From Candidatus Sigynarchaeota archaeon (GTDB taxonomy: Archaea; Asgardarchaeota; Jordarchaeia; Jordarchaeales; Jordarchaeaceae), in contig JAUQYY010000189.1 in the NCBI GenBank assembly GCA_030587505.1, positions 1-11,265 on the forward strand: a DNA stretch of 11,265 nucleotides, read 5' to 3'. Position 1 is the stretch's first letter. Each line of letters begins with the position of its first letter. The notes below the pieces were generated by a model, which was not told where the DNA came from, ran no database searches, and saw only the letters and a program-made list of their open reading frames with translations. This document shows positions 6,950 through 11,265 of this stretch, piece by piece. A program made the position numbers and the translations under genes.

Positions 6950-6986
6950 AAACGGCGCAGACGGTCTACGAAGGTAGACGGCGTAG
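6948..6986 (+). repeat. Imperfect direct repeat inside the tRNA gene, 26-nt period
   Basis: GTAAACGGCGCAG (6948-6960) and GTAGACGGCGTAG (6974-6986) match at 11 of 13 positions. The period equals the length of the 29/30 intron, so the intron is flanked and partly made by a duplicated D-stem/anticodon-stem segment. Confidence 0.8.
6961..6986 (+). other. 26-nt tRNA intron at position 29/30 in the anticodon stem
   Basis: Central helix GCGC (6955-6958) with GCGT (6981-6984), bulges AGA (6959-6961) and AGG (6985-6987), and an inner hairpin of seven pairs (6962-6969 with 6974-6980, one bulged G) around a GAAG loop. Removal joins CAG to GC and gives the anticodon stem CAGGC, which pairs perfectly with GCCTG at 7008-7012. 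Confidence 0.72.
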
Positions 6987-6994
6987 GCCTGGAG

Positions 6995-7006
6995 AACCTT
7001 CTGGGA
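6995..7006 (+). other. 12-nt tRNA intron at canonical position 37/38
   Basis: The anticodon stem acts as outer helix. Bulge AGA (6993-6995), central helix CTGG (6989-6992) with CTGG (7001-7004) including two G-U pairs, bulge GAA (7005-7007), and a five-base loop 6996-7000 with no inner helix. Removal leaves the standard seven-base loop CTGGAGA. The intron is very short. Confidence 0.82.
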
Positions 7007-7040
7007 AGCCTGTGATCCGAAAGGATCGCGCGGGTTCGAA

Positions 7041-7067
7041 AGGAGGCAGTAATCTGCCTCTCGAGAT
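7041..7067 (+). other. 27-nt tRNA intron at position 59/60 in the T-loop
   Basis: A textbook bulge-helix-bulge. Outer helix is the T stem GCGGG/CCTGC, bulge ATT (7066-7068), central helix TTCG (7035-7038) with CGAG (7062-7065), bulge AAA (7039-7041), inner helix GGAGGCAG (7042-7049) with CTGCCTCT (7054-7061), loop TAAT. Removal restores the universal T loop TTCGAAT. Confidence 0.9.
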
Positions 7068-7210
7068 TCCTGCTCCCGGCGCCACCTCTCACTTCTCTTC
7101 GATGCTTCAAAGGTCAGTGTCACGGCACCTTCTGTGCTTTGGAGACAACTGTTTTTGATTGCTGGAGAAAAGAAGCGTGATGGTTCGGATAAGTGTGTTT
7201 TAAGCTAAAC

Positions 7211-8256
7211 TTATTCTTCCCCTTCTTTATTGTGTTTTTTCCACAATGGAGGATAAGTTCCCGGCTTCATCAAAACTCTGTTTAATTCGACTGCGATGCC
7301 GTGGTTTGATGAGTACATTTCTTCGCTGCTCATTTTTGCTTTTCCTAGAGCTACGGCCTCCCCCTTTAGTGTGAAAATGGAAACGAGACTGCCGGTTTCG
7401 ATTCCGCTCTCCAGTTTCACTATTCCGGGAATCGTTAGGCTGGCGCCATGGCAGAGGGAATCTACGGCCGAGTCTCGGATGAATATTTTAGGTATGTGCT
7501 CCAGCGCGTTCTCCATGGGTTGTATTACCTTTCTTAGAAATGATTCGTCTCCGTCTTCCTTCCAAAAATGGTAAGCGTCAACAACATCATACAGGTTCGC
7601 TAGGGTGTCCTCCTTGAATGGCCCTGTTCGTGTGCGTCTAAGCTCTTTCATGTGCGCCCCGCAGCCCAGAACCTCACCGATATCGTGGCAGAGTTTTCGT
7701 ATATAAGTGCCAGCTTCGCAGCCAACCCGAAGCAACCCATTTCTACCCTCAATCTCCTGGAGCTCGATGTAGTATATTTCCCTAACTCTTAGCCTTCTTT
7801 TAACGGAGGAGCGCAGCGGTGGGCGCTGGTATATCCGTCCGACAAACTCATTCACAGCCTTTCTAAACTTCTCCTCAGGCACATCACCGTGTAGTCGAAT
7901 AACGCAGACATACTCTTTCCCCGCCGGGAGAAGAGTCTGAATCACCTTGGTTGCAGACTCAAGGGCTACGGGAAGTACCCCAGTCACCTTGGGATTGCAC
8001 TGCTCCCCACAATCCCTGAGGGGAACTCTAGTGTCCCTGCATGCCCAGCCTTTTTGAGATTCAGAATTTTTTTAACATAGGTGACAACCTCGTGGCTCGT
8101 GGGTCCCGGGGGCTTATCAACATTGATAATGCCCTTCCGTATGTATTCTTCCATCGGGCGTTTGTGAGGAGGAGTCCCATACGCAGGGTCGGAAACCGCC
8201 TTAGCCTTCTCGATCATTTCCCTTTTCTTGTCACTTGGTAGAAAACGACCAACCAT
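7211..8256 (-). CDS. cbf5: tRNA/rRNA pseudouridine synthase Cbf5 (TruB family), split by an intron
   Basis: The coding sequence joins 8256-8028 to 7995-7211 across a 32-nt intron, giving 337 residues, normal for archaeal Cbf5. This is the catalytic subunit of H/ACA guide RNPs and also makes Psi55 in tRNA. The N-terminal Cbf5 region precedes the catalytic domain: INVDKPPGPTSHEV (44-57), AGHAGTLDPKVTGVLPVAL with catalytic Asp77, RIYQRPP (130-136), and the GTYIRKLCHDIG motif. A PUA RNA-binding domain occupies about 247-317. Without splicing, exon 1 runs into intron sequence and ends at a TGA, losing Asp77 and everything after it. The ATG at 8256 has GGTGGT four bases upstream; an open frame continues up to 8349 but those residues do not resemble the family. 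It is the last gene of the right-hand block and converges with the tRNA gene. Confidence 0.95.
7996..8027 (-). other. 32-nt archaeal pre-mRNA intron in cbf5 (BHB type)
   Basis: In the coding sense the exon-side helix AGGG (8037-8034) pairs with TCCC across the site. The central helix CACT (8033-8030) pairs with AGTG (8001-7998), the bulges are AGA (8029-8027) and CAA (7997-7995), and the intron helix GTTCCCC (8026-8020) pairs with GGGGAGC (8008-8002) around an 11-base loop. Cutting after the second base of each bulge removes 8027 to 7996 and creates the codon G|AT for the catalytic Asp. Frame and conserved sequence GTLDPKVTG are restored exactly. Introns near this point of cbf5 are known from crenarchaea. 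Confidence 0.94.
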
Positions 8257-8297
8257 TAAACCACCATCAGCAAAAATTTTTCGGTCTTTCCTCTGGG

Positions 8298-8311
8298 ATT
8301 TAAATAAAAAA
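8298..8311 (-). promoter_or_regulatory. Possible internal promoter for cbf5
   Basis: The minus strand reads CTTTTTATTTAAAT just upstream, a good box A match, in the 89-base gap after eL14. A start near 8278 would give a leader of about 22 bases before the ATG at 8256, so cbf5 may be transcribed separately as well as by read-through. Confidence 0.4.
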
Positions 8312-8345
8312 GTAGGGATTAGAAGGTTTTGATTGTTTAAACATA

Positions 8346-8627
8346 TCAAACGTTTATTTTTACTCTTTCCTTCATTAAATCTAACAAGCCGGCTTTTTCG
8401 AGCGCTTCGGAAACTTCGCTGTCATCGGCTCCACGTTTAATCTCGATCTTGTCAGGGGTAGCCTCTATGTGTTTAATATTTGATCTGCGTCTTCTAACCT
8501 TGTTGACCGAGGAAGGACCAGTGACGAGAACGTAGTTCTTATCTATTATATCCACTACTACGCATCTTAGGCCGGCTTCCCTTCCCGCTATTTTCACACA
8601 TATTCTTCCAGGTTCAATTGCTGACAT
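8346..8627 (-). CDS. rpl14e: 50S ribosomal protein eL14
   Basis: A 93-residue KOW/SH3-like large-subunit protein found in archaea and eukaryotes. The N-terminus reads IEPGRICVKIAGREAGLRCVVV (4-25, the KOW core), followed by VLVTGPSSVNKVRRRRSNIKHIEAT, which is the diagnostic eL14 segment, and a short helical tail (EVSEALEKAGLLDLM). The ATG at 8627 has GGAGGT six bases upstream. It lies 60 bases after cmk and 89 bases before cbf5, an arrangement common in archaea. Confidence 0.96.
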   Translation of the reverse strand: MSAIEPGRICVKIAGREAGLRCVVVDIIDKNYVLVTGPSSVNKVRRRRSNIKHIEATPDKIEIKRGADDSEVSEALEKAGLLDLMKERVKINV

Positions 8628-8687
8628 TTCTAAACCTCCAGTCGCTCTAGAGTCTGCTTCCTAGGTCGCCCTAGCAAGTTCACTCTC

Positions 8688-9230
8688 TTAGGAGGACGAG
8701 GCAAGATACTCTTCCACAATTGTCTTTAAAATCTTTACTATTGATTCCAGTGACCATAATTCGGTGTTGATTATCACATCAAAAACAGAATAGTCGTCAA
8801 CATCGATGTTGTAAATACTCTTGAATCTCTCCTTCTCACTCTTCTCTCTCGCGAGGGTTTCTTCGAGGGCTTCCTTATACGTCTTGTTTTCTCTCTCAGC
8901 CAGTCTTCTGACCCGCACCTCTAGGGGGGCTGTCAGCAGTATCTTTATGTCAGCGAGTTCTCCAGCTTTCCATGCGCTTAGCCGGGCGTCTATAACCACG
9001 TTTCCTTCTTTTGCGGCGCGAACAGTTTCCTCATCAATCATACGGTCTATCTCGGGGTTTTTCTCAACGTAACGGCTAAATTCCTCTAGGGTCATACCCT
9101 TCTCCTTTGCTAAGCGCCGAAAAAGCTCCCCAGATGAAAGATACTTCAGATTGAAAATTTGTGCGAGTATCTTAGCACAGCTGGATTTCCCAACACCGTG
9201 CAGACCGCTAATTGTTACAACAAGACCCAC
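8688..9230 (-). CDS. cmk: Cytidylate kinase (archaeal type)
   Basis: A 180-residue P-loop nucleoside-monophosphate kinase that converts CMP or dCMP to the diphosphate using ATP. The Walker A motif GLHGVGKSS (9-17) follows the first strand; LKYLSSGELFR (28-38) is the CMP-binding segment, VVIDARLSAW (78-87) the middle strand, and the Arg-rich REKSEKERF region (128-136) the lid. The start is a GTG at 9230 that overlaps the eL34 stop by one base (TAGTG), so translation is coupled. The setting between eL34 and eL14 is the usual one for the archaeal enzyme, which separates it from the shikimate and adenylate kinases it resembles. Confidence 0.95.
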   Translation of the reverse strand: MGLVVTISGLHGVGKSSCAKILAQIFNLKYLSSGELFRRLAKEKGMTLEEFSRYVEKNPEIDRMIDEETVRAAKEGNVVIDARLSAWKAGELADIKILLTAPLEVRVRRLAERENKTYKEALEETLAREKSEKERFKSIYNIDVDDYSVFDVIINTELWSLESIVKILKTIVEEYLASSS

Positions 9231-9496
9231 TACTCATTGCCCCGAATACTACTCTTGTAAGACAGTTTCAAACATCTAGAACACAGGTATCCACCGTAAG
9301 GTCTCTCTGGGCGGCGCTTAGTCTTCGACTTTACCTTCGAAGTGCGCTCACTCCAACAACCAGAAAGAAGCGCACCGCAAGAAGCGCAAACCGGCTTGCT
9401 TGGCTTTCTTCTACTGTAGTGTGTAACTAGTCTTCCTCCGGGTGTTCTAACCTTCTTTCTACGCATAGACCTAGATCTGTGTCTTGGACTTGGCAA
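9230..9496 (-). CDS. rpl34e: 50S ribosomal protein eL34
   Basis: An 88-residue zinc-ribbon large-subunit protein. From the TTG at 9496 it reads PSPRHRSRSMRRKKVRTPGGR, the family N-terminus, followed by the zinc ligands C37-x2-C40 and C72-x2-C75 and a basic stretch between them. GGTGAT three to four bases before the TTG supports this start; an upstream TTG at 9520 in the same frame would add eight non-conserved residues. It starts 13 bases after the DUF106 stop and overlaps cmk by one base. Confidence 0.95.
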   Translation of the reverse strand: MPSPRHRSRSMRRKKVRTPGGRLVTHYSRRKPSKPVCASCGALLSGCWSERTSKVKSKTKRRPERPYGGYLCSRCLKLSYKSSIRGNE

Positions 9497-9509
9497 TTTA
9501 TCACCATCC

Positions 9510-10193
9510 CTAAACCTCAAAGTTCACTCCAAACAGGCGCTGAAAGATGCCAGCGAAAGCAAAGTTGCTAATCACATACCACCAGATAAAGTACACTCCG
9601 AAACCAGGAATCAAAGACCAAGCATCTGCGGCTTGGGGAATGTTCAGCCCCATGTAGAAACGAACAAGCGAGTAAATCTCACTGCTCATTCTAAAGATGT
9701 AAATTCCTGGCCAGTAACCCAAACCGCCGAGCTGCCAAATTAGGAAGTTAATGTCAAGGTACTGTGGTCCGACCAGCCCTCCCAGCATACCTTCGGGTAT
9801 CCCGGGAATGCGTGACAAATCAATGGGAAGCACAGCGACGACGGATGGAATCATTGGACCAAAACCTGGAGCACCGTAAAGGTTGTTAAGATAGTAGAAC
9901 AAAGCCATGAAAGGTATGAGGTAGATGAGGGTTGGTTTGAAACGCTCAGACGCTTGCTCCCTCTGGATTCTTTCAATAAACTTTCTTTTCCTCTCCAATT
10001 TCAGTATCAGTTTCTGGTTATTCTCCTCTTTCGCCTTGGCCATAGCTTCTCGCCACTTTCTGATTTCCCGGCTATATCTGCGGATTTTTGCAACCGGTAG
10101 AACAATCCTGTTAACCGCACTAGCAGTAATGCTGAGCAGTAGAGAAGCGCCAAGAACAATCCACATCGATTCTGGAGGTAAATAGATACTCAT
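9510..10193 (-). CDS. DUF106 membrane protein, Oxa1/EMC3-superfamily insertase
   Basis: A membrane protein of about 227 residues. It has one membrane segment near the N-terminus (about 9-31), a long charged coiled-coil-like cytoplasmic stretch (about 35-85, rich in Lys, Arg and Glu), a second segment around PTLIYLIPFMALFYYLNNLYG, and a C-terminal one in WSLIPGFGVYFIWWYVISNF. This three-segment layout with a cytoplasmic coiled coil is that of the archaeal DUF106 proteins, which structural work places with YidC, Oxa1, EMC3 and TMCO1. A role in inserting membrane proteins with SecYEG is inferred, and its place in an operon with secY fits. ATG at 10193 is chosen because GGTGGT lies three bases upstream; a TTG at 10208 would add five residues. 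Confidence 0.88.
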   Translation of the reverse strand: MSIYLPPESMWIVLGASLLLSITASAVNRIVLPVAKIRRYSREIRKWREAMAKAKEENNQKLILKLERKRKFIERIQREQASERFKPTLIYLIPFMALFYYLNNLYGAPGFGPMIPSVVAVLPIDLSRIPGIPEGMLGGLVGPQYLDINFLIWQLGGLGYWPGIYIFRMSSEIYSLVRFYMGLNIPQAADAWSLIPGFGVYFIWWYVISNFAFAGIFQRLFGVNFEV

Positions 10194-10221
10194 TGAACCA
10201 CCAACCAATAGACTATAAACT

Positions 10222-10827
10222 CTATCTCTTCATAGCCTTAAATAATTTAACTGTCTCAGCAGCAGCTTCCTCCGCCTTTCCATCATGATTCATAATTATC
10301 TTCACCGTAGAACCCGTAACCTCGGCGCAGGCCATAGCAGCCGCCCTACACAACTCCTGGTGCAACCTTATATCCTCAACGGATTCTACATCCCGGTCTC
10401 TGGCTACATCCTTGCTACGTCTACCCGCAATCTCCTCTGGAAAAGCCTCCACTAACACAATTATGTTGGGGCGAAGAGCCTCAACAACCCACCGAGGAAG
10501 ACCAGGCAGAAAGCCCTCAGGTGTCCTAATCAGCATATGGGTGTCCACAATTACAATCTTGTCCTGAGCCTCACTCGCAATCTTTTCAGCCGCTGAACGT
10601 TGAATCTCACGCTGTATCCCCGTAGGTAAACTCCTCATCTGATCCCTATTCTCTACCAAGCCTCTAGACTTGGCCTCCTCAAACATCACCGTTCCATAGT
10701 TCATTAACACAACACCACCAAAACCCGAAGCCTTAGCAGCTTCGAGAGCAGCATCAAGAACCGTTGTTTTGCCAACACCAGGAATGCCCGTAACAACAAA
10801 TACGCTACCCTTTCTCTCAGGCAACAC
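10222..10827 (-). CDS. adkA: Adenylate kinase, archaeal type
   Basis: A protein of about 201 residues that interconverts AMP, ADP and ATP. The P-loop GIPGVGKTT (14-22) follows strand one; the segment VLMNYGTVMFEEA is the AMP-site region of archaeal AdkA, RDQMRSLPTGIQREIQRSAA is the characteristic helix, IVDTHMLIRTPEGFLPGLP the middle strand and loop, and RRSKDVARDRDVES the small lid. Length and these motifs match the trimeric archaeal enzyme rather than the bacterial Adk. The start may be GTG at 10827 or TTG at 10824; GGAGGT lies just upstream of both. It follows secY by 12 bases, the classical secY–adk pair. Confidence 0.95.
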   Translation of the reverse strand: MLPERKGSVFVVTGIPGVGKTTVLDAALEAAKASGFGGVVLMNYGTVMFEEAKSRGLVENRDQMRSLPTGIQREIQRSAAEKIASEAQDKIVIVDTHMLIRTPEGFLPGLPRWVVEALRPNIIVLVEAFPEEIAGRRSKDVARDRDVESVEDIRLHQELCRAAAMACAEVTGSTVKIIMNHDGKAEEAAAETVKLFKAMKR

Positions 10828-10839
10828 AACTACCTCCCG

Positions 10840-11265
10840 TTATCCGATACCAAGTAGTCCTCTTAAGGCAGGGTTAATAGTGGCAAGCTGCTCCTGCGCA
10901 ATGATCTGATAGTACTGATAGATGATACCCACCGTTAGCAACACGCCAACCCCAGTACCTAACGCCCCTGCAAAATCAGCTAAGGCAGCCAAAACACCGA
11001 CTCCCAGACCACCAAGAATCGTAACCACAGGAATATACCTATCTAGCACCTTTTCAACAATCTTAGGCGATCTCCTGAATCCAGGCACCATCATCCCTGC
11101 CTGTATAAGCTGATTCGCAATATCCCTAGAGCTTAGCCCCGAAACGTCAATCCAGATGTACGCAAAAACTCCACACAAACCGGAGAAAAGTATAAGGTAA
11201 ATCATTGCCCTCACAGGGTCTGCAAACACAGAACCCAAACCATTTGGAGTTGTAAGGTAATACAC
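10840..11265 (-). CDS. secY: Preprotein translocase subunit SecY, C-terminal part (cut by window edge)
   Basis: The last 141 residues of the Sec61-alpha/SecY channel; the frame is open to the window edge, so the first visible codon (GTG) is internal. Three hydrophobic segments are seen, at about 17-38, 78-97 and 100-117, corresponding to the last transmembrane helices. Between the first two lies the cytoplasmic loop with GMMVPGFRRSP and VEKVLDRYIP, and the short tail after the last helix includes the conserved NPALRGLLG stretch. It heads the visible part of the right-hand operon, followed at 12 bases by adkA. Confidence 0.97.
   Translation of the reverse strand: MYYLTTPNGLGSVFADPVRAMIYLILFSGLCGVFAYIWIDVSGLSSRDIANQLIQAGMMVPGFRRSPKIVEKVLDRYIPVVTILGGLGVGVLAALADFAGALGTGVGVLLTVGIIYQYYQIIAQEQLATINPALRGLLGIG

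Larger units (their letters stand above)
6912..7084 (+). tRNA. tRNA-Ser(GGA), interrupted by three to four BHB introns
   Basis: A 7-bp acceptor stem GCCGGGA/TCCCGGC (6912-6918 / 7074-7080) is followed by G73 and an encoded CCA (7082-7084). D stem GCC/GGC (6921-6923 / 6954-6956), anticodon stem CAGGC/GCCTG, loop CTGGAGA with anticodon GGA (6991-6993), long variable arm GATCC-GAAA-GGATC (7014-7027), T stem GCGGG/CCTGC and T loop TTCGAAT are all recoverable. The long variable arm, the anticodon and G73 all say serine. The gene spans 170 bases before CCA against a mature length near 89, so about 81 bases are introns: 6934-6949, 6961-6986, 6995-7006 and 7041-7067. The last three have convincing four-bp central helices and three-base bulges for the splicing endonuclease; the D-loop intron is less certain because the mature D loop would be long (14 bases). 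The gene lies opposite to all neighbours. Confidence 0.9.

Noticed and set aside
6934..6979. Single long D-loop intron in the tRNA in place of two introns
   Set aside because: No four-bp central helix forms between the two ends, and it gives a weaker T-G closing pair in the anticodon stem; the two-intron model has a BHB for the 29/30 site and a perfect stem.
6872..7123. Open frame of 83 codons on the minus strand
   Set aside because: It lies antisense across the tRNA gene, resembles no family, and has no ribosome binding site; the tRNA structure explains the sequence.
7984..8349. Separate 121-residue protein upstream of a second Cbf5 fragment
   Set aside because: Its C-terminal residues are translated intron; the perfect BHB and restored GTLDPKVTG show a single spliced cbf5, not two genes or a frameshift pseudogene.
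1..11265. CRISPR array, insertion sequence, prophage or defence island
   Set aside because: No regularly spaced repeats, transposase, integrase or terminal inverted repeats are seen; the gene content is core housekeeping.

Overview
The window looks like an archaeal chromosome segment, most likely from a TACK-lineage archaeon. It carries the secY–adkA–DUF106–eL34–cmk–eL14–cbf5 and uS13–uS4–uS11–rpoD–eL18–uL13–uS9–rpoN–uS2–mvk–ipk gene strings, an archaeal ribosomal superoperon. It also has GGAGGT/GGTGAT Shine-Dalgarno sites, frequent GTG and TTG starts, and bulge-helix-bulge (BHB) introns in both a protein gene and a tRNA gene. The cbf5 intron and several non-canonical tRNA introns suggest a crenarchaeal, korarchaeal or bathyarchaeal type of host; I cannot place it more precisely from sequence alone.

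All protein genes lie on the minus strand, so transcription runs from high to low coordinates. Right block (11265 to 7211): the C-terminal part of SecY, adenylate kinase, a DUF106/Oxa1-superfamily membrane protein, eL34, cytidylate kinase, eL14, and Cbf5 (the tRNA/rRNA pseudouridine synthase). Cbf5 is interrupted by a 32-nt BHB intron that splits the codon of its catalytic aspartate.

Middle block (about 7210 to 6468): a region without protein genes that carries, on the plus strand, a tRNA-Ser(GGA) gene of about 170 nt. Folding by eye indicates three well-supported introns (29/30, 37/38, 59/60) and a probable fourth in the D-loop. This tRNA converges on cbf5 and diverges from the uS13 operon.

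Left block (6467 to 1): uS13, uS4, uS11, RNA polymerase subunit D with an inserted two-cluster ferredoxin domain, eL18, uL13, uS9, polymerase subunit N, uS2, then mevalonate kinase and the start of isopentenyl phosphate kinase. Translation, transcription, protein export and isoprenoid lipid synthesis are thus encoded together. Mevalonate kinase shows a one-base frameshift at a six-base homopolymer near its start, either a sequence error or a genuine recoding or inactivation event.

The most unusual feature is the concentration of up to five BHB introns in about 1.1 kb (6934–8027). It is strongest in the multi-intron tRNA-Ser gene, which also holds a 26-nt-period direct repeat and a long alternative pairing.
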